DNA of 64,000 nt. Origin: Enoplolaimus lenunculus. Its lineage: Eukaryota; Nematoda; Enoplea; Enoplida; Thoracostomopsidae. Location of the stretch: assembly GCA_030248215.1 (NCBI GenBank), contig JASANG010000164.1, positions 62,001-126,000 on the forward strand, given 5' to 3'. Below, piece by piece: positions 34,876-44,464 of this stretch (its first letter is position 1; every line of letters begins with the position of its first letter). The translations under genes were made by a program, and so were the position numbers. The notes beneath the pieces are model-generated. The model had not been told where the DNA came from and did no database searches. It was given only the letters and a program-made list of their open reading frames with translations.

Positions 34876-34955
34876 TTCAAGGTCAGTATTTAGCGCTCCT
34901 TTGCATCTTCATCAACTTGGATTATGTCAAACGGTTAGCTGTTGTTCTGGTCGAG
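34876..34955 (+). CDS. candidate exon, Cys-containing segment (unrecognised)
   Basis: TTTTCGTTTAG|T opens and GGTCGAG|GTAAGT closes an 80-base exon, phase 2 in and phase 1 out: SRSVFSAPLHLHQLGLCQTV then SCCSGR. The phase fits the membrane-segment exon at 19232 upstream and 35803 downstream. Alternatively it is part of a first exon from ATG 34823 (MLPSKMFYALGLLIFSFSSR), which would give a signal peptide; an in-frame stop at 34811 makes that start workable. C-x-T-x2-C after a membrane segment recalls neprilysin/ECE (M13) peptidases, but the CxDFYxxACGGW motif that must follow is absent, so I do not assign it. Confidence 0.33.
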
Positions 34956-35802
34956 GTAAGTGTTTTCAAAAAAATTTTCAATAATCATAGCATATACATC
35001 GTCTAAACGTTAACAATTATGAAATAACGCAATAACATCATGGCGTAAATATCGATGGGGTTATGGCTCTCCGTGCACAACTGGAAACCTACAAAATCTT
35101 GCATGAACCACAAAAAATTGAGTACACAACGTTCAACTTTTAATTTTTTCACATTAGCAACAAAATACTGTATGCGTTGAGATTTACAACTGACAAAAAT
35201 CACATGTTAGCGCCATTTAGTATCAAGTGTCCCGTATCTTATTTTCAACGACCCATAGTTGAGAAGAGGGCAAATAGCGTAGTCTTAAATTGAAACTACT
35301 AAAACGACAGGGTATCGTTGATTAATTTTTGATGCTATTTTATGTCTAAATCCTAAGTTTGTTTGCGTTTAATACCCTTTTCCTAATTAGGGGGGTCGCT
35401 TAGCTATTTTAGAACCGTGTGACTCTACACCGTTAGCTTGAACGTATAAATGGAGAAGATTAGCATGTATTGGTTAGATTTCAACTAAATTACAAGCGCA
35501 CATTTAATAGTTACTGTGTAAAATCTTTAAAATATTTTCCGATTGTAAGTGGGCGCCCCGGGGCCAGCCAATGTTACTTTTAGGACAATAACAGTAGATT
35601 AAGCATATTTCTAAGCCTTAGCTAAGCATTAATCGATAAATTCGAGATAACTCTCAACAGACATTCATTGAAATAGAAGGTAATTAAAGTGTTCTCAAAC
35701 ATAGATTTATTTCAATAATCGATAAATCAGTAACTGATAATTGGTGCTACACACATTTGTAAAAACTAGGTCCTTGCTATCGCTTATATTTCTTGTTTTC
35801 AG

Positions 35803-35898
35803 TTGCGAAACTTCGACACCAAATGCTAGATACAAGTGGAAATAGGCTGGTATTACCGCGCACATTGCCATTTATTCCATTCGAGTTAATTTTACCGA
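35803..35898 (+). CDS. candidate internal exon (unrecognised)
   Basis: TTGTTTTCAG|TT opens and CCGA|GTAAGT closes a 96-base exon, phase 1 to phase 1: AKLRHQMLDTSGNRLVLPRT then LPFIPFELILP. Both splice sites are close to consensus and the peptide has the balanced composition of real coding DNA. RVAKLRHQML across the junction faintly recalls the first helix of TGF-beta-type prodomains (R-x4-R-x-Q-x-L), too little to assign. Upstream partners in phase: 34955, 30533 or 27945. Confidence 0.35.
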
Positions 35899-37462
35899 GT
35901 AAGTTTTAGCGATTTCTTCAACATGAATATTTTCTATTGTCTGCCCATTAAAAACAAGTAACTTAAAGACTGAGAGGTTTAGGCTTGGGATGTGCAGGCG
36001 TTTACAACATGAGCCTTCTATTCTGTCTGTAATCTAATGTCAAGTTAGAATTTAAACTCCAAACCCTCGGGAGGAAGGTGTTTACTATCGATAAACACCT
36101 TTAGGAAATTGTTGGACATGTACTTGTCATACATGTATAGGTATGTTCGAAGTCATTCATAGGCTATTATGCGTGGTTTGTCTTGCTGGGAGTATTTAGA
36201 TTTGACAGTTAATATATCAAACTAACGCCTGGCACGAACTCAATAGTTTGAAAACATATTGCTAACTAGTGATAAGCGCTATGTTTTTATTTTAGAACAT
36301 TGGTAATGAAATTCAATAACAGTTCTATAACCAAATGTTTTGTTGAGTTGCAGCGTTGCAATTGGATCAACATCGCACGTGGCATAAAATTGCCACAGAA
36401 ACTGCTGATACGATGCCAACTGAAATGAAAAAAGTAAACAGCGCCGTGCGATCAAAACATTTCTATGGTCATTTACGGTATGGTTAATAAGCAGGACCGT
36501 AATATATATAATCTCTGTCAAACATCACGGTGGCCGAAGAAAAGGTCTGAATTTCTTTAACCTTTATTGAAACAAACAATGATTTGAAAAAATTATTTGG
36601 GAGTTGGCTAAACTTTGTCGGCGACCAAAGAAGAAACTACTATACCCTGGTTAACAATCAGAATCCGGCCTATAATTTACATTGCAAAAATTTACCATAT
36701 CAATCTATTACGCTAACACTATGACTAAATCTAACGACAGAATTAGGTGAAATGTTGAAAATAAAGTTGTAAAGTGCAAACAATAAGGTAAAACGATGAA
36801 ATGTAAAAATATAAACGAGAGATACCAACCAAAGAAATACAACAAATGTGACAAAAATAAATGCTACAAATAAATAAAGCAAAAATGAATTTTCAAGACT
36901 TCAATTATTTACAATTACGTTAGACCTTTGATTCAGCTCGAAAATGCTAACACTAGACCATTGCCATACTGTTTAAGAGAATCAATAATTTATTGCATAA
37001 GTTTGTTACGAGAGGCCAATGCTTAGAACTGGTCCATAATAGTTAGTATACGCATATTTCTTAGGCTAAGCCTTTAACCTAAACTTTAATAAATTAGAAT
37101 TTGACATGCACCGTGCTCAAAAATGTGATGTACAGGGTCATATGAATGGAAATGCGCATTTACAGGGCAATTATGGCTAAACCACAAACCCTGGCCTGAT
37201 AACAGAAACAAGTACCATTGTAACGTTTACAACTAAACGTGCTCTGCTAGAAGCAGGCCAATTTTTTGCGTTTCCTTTGTTCTCTCGCTAAATGATTTTC
37301 TGAAGTGATACTTTTCAAATGTCCACTGTGTAAGAAAATTCGGACGTTTGTCAGCAGTTCCGGTTGAAAATCAACTTCTGACTTCGACTCCTATATATTA
37401 ACAAAAATTTTCGCAAAGAAACTCAAAAAGAAAAGTTTGACGACTCATTATAAATTATTGTG
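35899..37462. other. spacer with a short perfect hairpin and worn family A pieces
   Basis: 36075-36101 folds as AAGGTGTTTA / TAAACACCTT with a 7-base loop; its role is unknown. Family A scraps at about 35570-35640 and 37010-37085 keep the flank TAACAGTAGATTAAGCATAT or its like. No gene recognised between the candidate exons. Confidence 0.4.
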
Positions 37463-37545
37463 CGTCAAGCTTCTGTAGCTAAGTTGTGATGGTAAACACG
37501 CCATTCTCACGTGAGACATATGTCCGAATCCTAGCTTAAAATGAA
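37463..37545 (+). repeat. tRNA-like segment related to the family K core
   Basis: GCGTCAAGCTTCTGTAGCTA, GTGATGGTAAACACGCC and GTCCGAATCCTAGC line up with 40728-40812 inside the whole family K element. A worn copy without clear termini. Confidence 0.5.
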
Positions 37546-37770
37546 CATCTGAAAAAACAGAAAATTTATGTACAGAAAAACATTAATACAGCACGCGCAA
37601 ATCACCAACTTTGAAGGTGTGGCAGTGTTTCATTGCAATTTCATGAGATCTATTCACTGATTAGCCAAAGCAAATATTCACAATCGTAGCAAGGAGTTTT
37701 GTTTGGGGTGTGCCATACTAATTGTATGTTTTTATAATTTGTACATAAATCACTTGGTTCTTTTGGCCAA

Positions 37771-37902
37771 TGTACAGAACAGGGTCCTAACAGTAGTATA
37801 CGATTATTCCTAGGCCTAAGCTTAAGCCTAAGCCTAAGCAAAAAAAATTGTCTAAAGCTTCAACTTACTCTATTGCAGTCCCGCAGAAAAACGTTCCGCC
37901 GC
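37771..37902 (-). mobile_element. TTAGGC-core MITE, family A
   Basis: GGCCAATGTACAGAACAGGG terminus, CCTAACAGTAGTATACGATT, a regular CCTAAGC run, then TTGCAGTCCCGCAGAAAAAC. Among the clearest inverted copies; the far terminus is worn. Confidence 0.78.
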
Positions 37903-37929
37903 TGATTTTCAGCCTGTGAAAATAACAAG

Positions 37930-38103
37930 GCTGTAACAGAAGTAACATCACATTCCTAATCCGAAGCTAAGCTTAAGCCTAAGCTTTAGCCTAAACCTAA
38001 GCTAATGCATGTGGATAAGTTTATCCCTAAGCCTAATAAGCCTAGCCAAAAAGCTTACTCTGTTGTAGTACCGCAGAAAAACGACCTGACCCTGATCTAT
38101 AGG
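37930..38103 (-). mobile_element. TTAGGC-core MITE, family A, adjacent copy
   Basis: Begins AACAGAAGTAACATCACATT, then two CCTAAGC runs parted by GCATGTGGATAAGTTTATCC, then CCGCAGAAAAACGACCTGAC and CCTGATCTATAGGGTCA. It has the same orientation as 37771-37902, about 30 bp away. Confidence 0.68.
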
Positions 38104-38878
38104 GTCAAGTTTTTTTAATATTATTTCATGTCTTTATTCGGATAGTAATTTTTTACAAATTAATGGAACCACTAACCTCATAGAGCCCTCCCGCTACACT
38201 TCTAAGCAGGCGCGAGTACTTTAATTCTGAGAAGTCGCGAAGTGAACGCAAACTTTTGCACAGGTGAACACTCTTATAATGGCAGCTCGTGTATATATTG
38301 CTGGCAATGAAAGAAAACGCTCTTTTTTCTCCTTCCTCTTTCAGCAACGCGATTCAGGACTTCGTTTCTGGAGGGTATAACTTCAGTTATATAACTGTTT
38401 TTGTTGAGGTAACGTAGCGATCGAAAAGAATCATTTCTGGCTCTTGCATCAAGCAGATTATCCTGAATCCTGTCAAAGTGCCTTGTTTTTTGTTTTTCTA
38501 GAAATATCACAAGATATAGTGTCTATATATCCCCTCGTATTCATATCTGCCATCTTTCTTAGATAAGTTTTTATCAACAAGCACCGACTGCTTCAGCGAA
38601 CTTATCTTGAGAATATATTTCTTGTGCCAAACCGAGATGTATAAGGTAAATATGTGCGACAATTGCTCACGTTCCACGACCTGTACACCAGCTGTGAACC
38701 TAAGCAAGTTCGGCAATTGCCCCACAACTCCAGGGGGTTATCCCTTTACCTCGCTAATTTTTTTTAAATCAGTGGTGGATGCAAAGGGGCACAATGGGCT
38801 TGACCCCTCCCTTTTTTAGTTCGTTGATTATAATTTCTTTACAGTTCGTATTAGTATATTTTTAGTTTAACAGGCATA

Positions 38879-38937
38879 AATATTCAGTGAGTGATTAAGG
38901 ATTTGTTAAAAAATCCTAGATCATTCACTGAATAATT
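38879..38937 (+). other. near-perfect short hairpin
   Basis: 5' arm ATATTCAGTGAGTGATTAAG then GATTT; 3' arm AAATCCTAGATCATTCACTG then AATAAT; about 25 pairs with one or two mismatches and a loop of about five bases. It could be a tiny foldback repeat or a short-loop miRNA-like precursor. No miRNA seed recognised. Confidence 0.5.
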
Positions 38938-39579
38938 ATTTCATTACTTCAGTACGTTAAAAAGTTAGTGAATATTTTTTAAAACTTATTCGACCCCCGT
39001 TGATATGAGAATTAGTCCCGGAATAGCGTACGGTCGTGGTTTGCGTATCAACCTTTGACCTTCCGATCGGTTTGAAATGCCGTCGCCTTAATAAAAAGAT
39101 TGCCGGTTGTTTACTGTTGCCAATTCTGAAATACAAATGCTTCTGTTTATTAGCTAAACTGGCACCGTACAGTTTACTCGTACACTTACACTTAGGCGTA
39201 GGCTCTTGTTTAGGTAAGCGATAACCTTTGCCTAAGGATCTAAGTTTTTCCCACGCCTTTAGCTACGCCTTAATTTTAAATGTGAGGGAAAACTTGGACA
39301 AGAGCCTCTGAAGGATTTGATTGGTGAGTTTAAAGCATTGCCGGCAACGTTTATAAGTGGAAATGATAATATATTTTTTCGAGTTATTCAGATATATAAT
39401 ACGTCACAAATTATAGAAAAGTATAGTAAGGAATGATTTTAAAAGATGTAGCATTAAACTGATAAGAAATAACATATTTTATAATATAGCAACCTTCGCT
39501 TAGAATTGGCTGAGAGATCTGAGTTTTTTGACTTTTACGGATTCGGTACGTCAGCTAATTGTTTCTCCTTTCTCTATAG

Positions 39580-39671
39580 GTTTAGCAGCTAGAAACCCTA
39601 AGGTTTCCAATGTCACTCTCTTCCACCCAGTAACAGCTGAAAGAGATGATAAGATTTTTAGAGCCACCTAA
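39580..39671 (+). CDS. candidate terminal exon (unrecognised)
   Basis: A very strong acceptor (TTTCTCCTTTCTCTATAG) precedes 39580. In phase 1, matching the donor at 35898, it reads LAARNPKVSNVTLFHPVTAE then RDDKIFRAT and stops at TAA 39669-39671. NVT is a possible N-glycosylation site. The charged, balanced composition is unlike chance frames nearby. With the exons at 2136, 19232, 34876 and 35803 it gives a protein of about 150 residues with one membrane segment near the N terminus; with ATG 34823 instead, a secreted protein of about 106 residues. Function unknown. Confidence 0.36.
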
Positions 39672-39784
39672 AAATTATCTTAATATAGAATTTCTTTAAA
39701 GCTAAAATTTTTTCGGCTGACGGATTAGTATAACTTTAACAACGGGTTGGGTACTCTCCCTATCATCGTTGGACCCTGAATGTG

Positions 39785-39895
39785 CGGTAATGCGCATTGT
39801 AAGCCTTTGAGACATGCTGGTCCGTTAATGTGCACATGCAATTTGGTGCACTGCGTCCCGGTTCCTACCTAGACTGGCACATACATCATTTATAT
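39785..39895 (+). repeat. SINE-related repeat lacking the tRNA-like part
   Basis: GTAAGCCTTTGAGACATGCT, GTGCACATGCAAT and CGTCCCGGTTCCTACCTAGAC match the two blocks around the tRNA head at 14500-15015 in the same order, but here they are joined directly. So either the tRNA part was gained there or lost here. Confidence 0.55.
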
Positions 39896-40582
39896 TGCAT
39901 TCGTGTTCAGAAATATATATTAGGAACGTAATAAATTTCACTGTTTCAAGATTTAAAATGCTTCAAGCACTGCGTTACTAAATCGCCGGATTCGAAGTTT
40001 TTGGAATTTACAGCTTCAAAATTTATGATAATTGTGACCGAGAATCTATAATTACTCTTTTACAAGAGTGCGCAACTGCGTACATTCTATACAGAACGAA
40101 TGTACCCAGCGCACGTTGTATTTTTGACGCATATCCTCCTTATTTAGAGGGGGTACAAGTTGTGTGAACCATCTCACTGTATGTATACGTTATCAAACTC
40201 TGATTATAGTTTAATTTAGGGTATCGCATGCGATGGCGAACTACAAAAACGCAAACCTTTTTGGTACATTTTGTGTACCATTCAAACTTCAAGACTTGCA
40301 TACTCTTGTCTCATGCATTCTTGTTATATAACTCTTCTGATAGATGTTATTAGTTGAGAATATCCGTCAAGGCTTAAATGATTTAAAAAACAAACGAAAT
40401 TAGTATATAAAGTTGAATTGTGTTTTTTCGTAGCGAAAAGATCAAATGTTGAGCGATAAATATCACGAAAGTCATAGTTTCCATGATGCTTTTTATTTTA
40501 AGTGAGTGCCCGGGCACGCAAGCAAAAAATAATGTTTTTCAAATTTAAGATTATTCATAGTTTGTAATTTAAACATTTTCTA

Positions 40583-40853
40583 TTAACCCCTTCTCACATT
40601 GAGTTGCCTATAGGCAACTCAGCGCAGTGTATATACGTTAAATAATTTATATCGCACCGTGTTTAACAATTGCAACACGTATACATAGTACTAAATCACC
40701 ACAAGACGTGAGAGCCCCCTCGGGCTCGAGCGTCAAGCTCCTATAGCTGAGTGATGATGGTATACGCCTCCCACTCCAGTCGCTGGAGTTCGAATCCTAG
40801 CATAAAATTAGGTCTCACGGGAAATAGAAAATATTCATGTGAGAAAGGGTTAA
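40583..40853 (+). mobile_element. piggyBac-like MITE (family K) with a tRNA-like core
   Basis: TTAACCCCTTCTCACATTGA at the left and, as complement of the right, TTAACCCTTTCTCACATGAA: CCC-starting inverted repeats with TTAA on both sides, the piggyBac target. Inside, 40736-40800 is tRNA-like: a weak A box (TAGCTGAGTGATGATGG), GCCTCCCACTC as in tRNA-Gly(CCC) around the anticodon, and a near-perfect B box (AGTTCGAATCC). 271 bp including TTAA, no protein. Confidence 0.72.
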
Positions 40854-41049
40854 GTGTTTTTTGCACCAAATTTCACTCTACACACAACACAATCTGGCTA
40901 TTAGGTACTTTACGCACTTGACACTTTGGCATTTGCTGAAATTTAGGTTTAGAACAAGCTAAGCCTAAGCTTTTGTCGAAACCTCAGCCTAAACCTAAGG
41001 TTTCTTTGATGAGTGGTTATGGTGTACAAAATCCCAGAATATTTCAGTG

Positions 41050-41270
41050 CACTGCAAAAAATGGTGAGTCAAATTGACTCTCTCCGAAATCGGCTTTTCC
41101 GGACTACGCAAACTAAGTCGAATTCGAGTCCGCCAGAGTCAAATTCTGCTCACCTGCGAGTCGCGCAGTGATACGAATTTGACTAAGGCGGAGTCGAATT
41201 TGACTCAGTTTGTGTAGTTCCGAAAAGCCTATTTCGAAAGAATCGATTTGACTCACCATTTTTTGCAGTG
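41050..41270 (+). mobile_element. foldback MITE family F, copy 1
   Basis: Starts CACTGCAAAAAATGGTGAGT and ends with its complement (ACTCACCATTTTTTGCAGTG). The arms stay complementary almost to the centre (GACTCTCTCCGAAAT / ATTTCGAAAGAATC, GACTACGCAAACTAAGTC / GACTCAGTTTGTGTAG), so the 221-bp element is nearly one long hairpin. GAGTC recurs throughout. Superfamily undetermined; no clear target duplication. Confidence 0.82.
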
Positions 41271-41900
41271 TGTAAAAGCTCTGCTAATCCGTATGATGCA
41301 TTTTCTTGTAGTAATCAGGAGTGCGTTCTACGAGGGATATATACAAATGATACAAGCTCCGTTATATACGCACATCTGGAGACTACAAAATGAACCACAA
41401 CTTTAGACCAGCAAGGCATATAGGTCTTCCAAACTTTCTATGGAAATGAAGAAAATTTCTATTTTTAGTGCTTTAGAATTAAAACCGAAAATTTTGTCGC
41501 TCGCTACGCTCGATCAGAAATCCTGTTTTTAGTATCGGGTCAACGATAATGACATGAAATTTAGCTTACGTTCCTGGCACTCGTTGATTGCTAGTAGCAT
41601 TAGAAATATTAACTTTTTCTTAGATTTTTATGAAGCCATTTTATTGATGTTGTAGTTGTTTAAAATTCTGGCATCGCATGCAGATAAACCACTGGTTTAA
41701 TTATAGGTTGATTTCTTTGTTTCTCCACGCTCCCAAATCAGCGGTTGTCAAAAGACAGCTAATCGAATTTGAAATTCAAATTCGGCTTATACATTTAACC
41801 TTTTCGCATAGGCTTAGAAGGTCAAAAGTCACAAATTTACGAAAATTCTTACTTACGCTTATGCTTAAGCCGATTATGTTTCGAATAATTTGTGATCCCA

Positions 41901-42109
41901 CACTGTAAGAAATTGTGAGTCAAATTGACTCTCTCCGAAATAGGCTCTACGGGACTACACAAACTGAGTCAAATTCGATTCCTACCGAGTCAAAAGTGCG
42001 ACTCAGAAATTAGAATTTGACTCTGGCGGAGTCGAATTTGACTCAGTTTGTGTAGTCCCGTAGAGCCTATTTCGGAGAGAGTCAATTTGACTCACCATTT
42101 TTTGCAGTG
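41901..42109 (+). mobile_element. foldback MITE family F, copy 2
   Basis: Same termini (CACTGTAAGAAATTGTGAGT; ACTCACCATTTTTTGCAGTG) and near-palindromic arms, 209 bp, 630 bp beyond copy 1 in the same orientation. The centre differs (GTGCGACTCAGAAATTAG). Confidence 0.82.
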
Positions 42110-43669
42110 CACTATTTTTGCGTGTTTTAATTTTTGAAATTTTTTATTTCTCAAAAAGGTTTAAGTATACTACGTTGAAAATCAAACTTTTTGACAAAAA
42201 GTTTACAAAATTGGTATATGTAAGGTTTTTAGACAATTGCAGTATTGAAGCACGACGCATTACTCAACCTCATGAACGCTTTAGCTGTAATATCGCACAG
42301 TTTTATTCTTAAATCGGGTAGACTTTCGTTGACAAAAACATTTGAAAAAATGACAAATTTACTTGTCACTTGTTTGTGCTGTTTCCTGTTTACCAGACGA
42401 CAGGCTGCACTAGGGTGAGTTGGTAGAGGCATGCCATCGGAGGACACATCATTGTGAACCCAGCAACCAGAGATTTGACTTTTCATATACCGTTAATAGC
42501 ACCATAAACGTGACATTTCGCTTGTATATTTTCAACATTTAACAACAGACCTGGGCCTTTGCCAAGAAAAGCAGAAAGCCGGTTAGATTAACCTAGAACT
42601 GTTGATAATTTGAATTGTTTCGACCGCGTATGTGAATCAGATCTATATTACTTTGAAAGGCATAACAGTGATATAAGCATACTTCTAAAGGCTAAGTATA
42701 AACCTCAGCGTAAGGATAAGTCTATAGCTAACCCTAAACCTGAGCGTAAGCCTTATTAAGGTAAAGCAAAAAATTTAGTCGAATTTTTAAGCCTGTTCTT
42801 TGATGGTACCATGAAAAAATGGTTCAGCACTCAAAGTATTTGGTGGCATGCGAACTATATAACAATTCTTCGGATATTCCGTTGAAACATTTGGTACTAT
42901 TCTAGGATGTTGATCGTCTGTCGTGGAAAAACTATCAATAACACAAAACTGTATATTTTTGTTTTCTAAAATTATTTTCTGTCAACACGAATAATGGCTG
43001 GGTTCCGGAAACATGAGTTAAGTCTACCTTTGACTCAAAACTGATTTCGTTCTCGTTCAGTGCACAAATTTGATGTAAGTTTTTTATACTTCGAAATTAA
43101 ATATCTTCGCAAATGAAATCTTACATTTCATGTTGAAAACCATGTAAAATTTGTGGTGTTTGCACCGAAAACTTCTTTCAAAACTTGTTTCTTGGGTCGA
43201 GTTTTTCAATTAGTTTAAAAGCCAGTGGCGTAGTTAGGATTTCATTTCGCAAGGATATAAATTCAACGAAATGTTTGCTGCCAGCCGGTGAAGCGAGCGG
43301 AATTTTTTTGCAGTTGTAGCATCCACCGGTTTAATTGTAAGCTATCAACTGAAATGTCTTTTCATCTCAAAATGTTTTTAATTTGATATATTTCCCCTAT
43401 TTTATATACGTCTTTGTTCAAGGCAGGCGTATAATTTTTCACGCGCAGGTAATTTCACTATGGGCATAATTCACTGAAACCGGTCAACCTTGTAAAAATT
43501 TCAAAAGCTGTTTTGACAAAGTATGACTTTTTTCTACAGGGTTTTTTATTGCAGTGGCTTCCCAGCTCGCGTTTGCCCAAAAATAGGTCCGATTTTCAAA
43601 GCGTATTTTCGTATTTTTAACTCCAGGAAGAAATGCCTCTTTTTTGACAGGTTTCAACGTGGACCAAGT
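42110..43669. other. spacer with a family A fragment
   Basis: About 42660-42790: AACAGTGATATAAGCATACT, a CCTAA/CCTGAGC run, GCAAAAAATTTAGTCG, a decayed inverted family A copy. Near 43230 is GTGGCGTAGTTAGGATTTC, also seen in related form near 30587, a likely dispersed-repeat end. No gene recognised. Confidence 0.45.
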
Positions 43670-43915
43670 AAGTAATTTTTGCTTAATCTTAATCTTAGGC
43701 TTAGGCTAAAGGCTTAGGTATAAGCTCATTCTTACGCTTACGCTTAGGCTTAGGCTCACACTTAGGCTTTCTTAAGCTTTATTAGGCTTAAGTATTAGCT
43801 CATTCTTACGGCTAAGCTTAGGTTTTAGGCTCAGGCTAAGGCATAGCCTTAGGAATATGCTTATACAACTGTTATAATCCTGTTCTGTTGTTCTATACAT
43901 CGATCTTGACCCTAT
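43670..43915 (+). mobile_element. TTAGGC-core MITE, family A, longest core
   Basis: The hexamer run extends from about 43683 to 43855, longer than in other copies, and contains a repeated sub-block (TATAAGCTCATTCTTACGCT; TATTAGCTCATTCTTACGGC), which shows the core grows by internal duplication. The right end keeps GGAATATGCTTATACAACTG and CTGTTCTGTTGTTCTATACA. Confidence 0.72.
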
Positions 43916-44464
43916 CAAATCCAGAAAACGCTTAATACAGAATGTAACAAAAAACGAAACAAATTAGAATTAATGTGTTTTGAGGTAGGCTCTAAATTGA
44001 AAAGATTTTAACTTCACTGCGAAAGCAACACCTATATAAACAGCAAAAATGGTTATTAATCTTGCACAATAATTCATAAACGCGACATACGTTTAGTTGC
44101 ATGTTTTAAGCGCAACGTTCTCGCTACAAAAAACCTGCCGGTTGTCGAATTGATTAAAGTGGACGGCTTTGTTGATATTTAGGCTGTTCTCCAACGGGCA
44201 GCAGTTTAACAAATCATCTTTGGGTGCTTGTTTACTTTCGTACCGAACATAGAAAACAGAACTTTTCCCCCAGATGATTGTTTATTAGTATTTGGCAATA
44301 AAAATTGTATTAAATTTACTAATTTTAATTTAATAATAAGCAGCGAAGTGTTGTAACAAGAAAGTTGTTTTTAAACTTGCTTTTTGAGAATTCTCGGCAA
44401 TTAAATTTTTCAAAATTGTAACCAAGTTAAAAACTCACTGTAGCGGTGAACATTTTGTAAGAAC

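Noticed and set aside
34876-35898. Neprilysin/ECE (M13) peptidase or TGF-beta prodomain
   Set aside because: Only a C-x-T-x2-C pattern and a short helix pattern match; the diagnostic CxDFYxxACGGW or a Cys-knot domain is nowhere in the window.
38502-38560. Exon after GTTTTTCTAG in phase 1
   Set aside because: Opens about 20 codons only and ends in a stop without a donor; a similar string at 27645 suggests a shared repeat.
40736-40812. Functional tRNA-Gly gene
   Set aside because: B box is good but the T stem and acceptor stem do not pair well, and the segment lies inside a TTAA-flanked element with a second worn copy.
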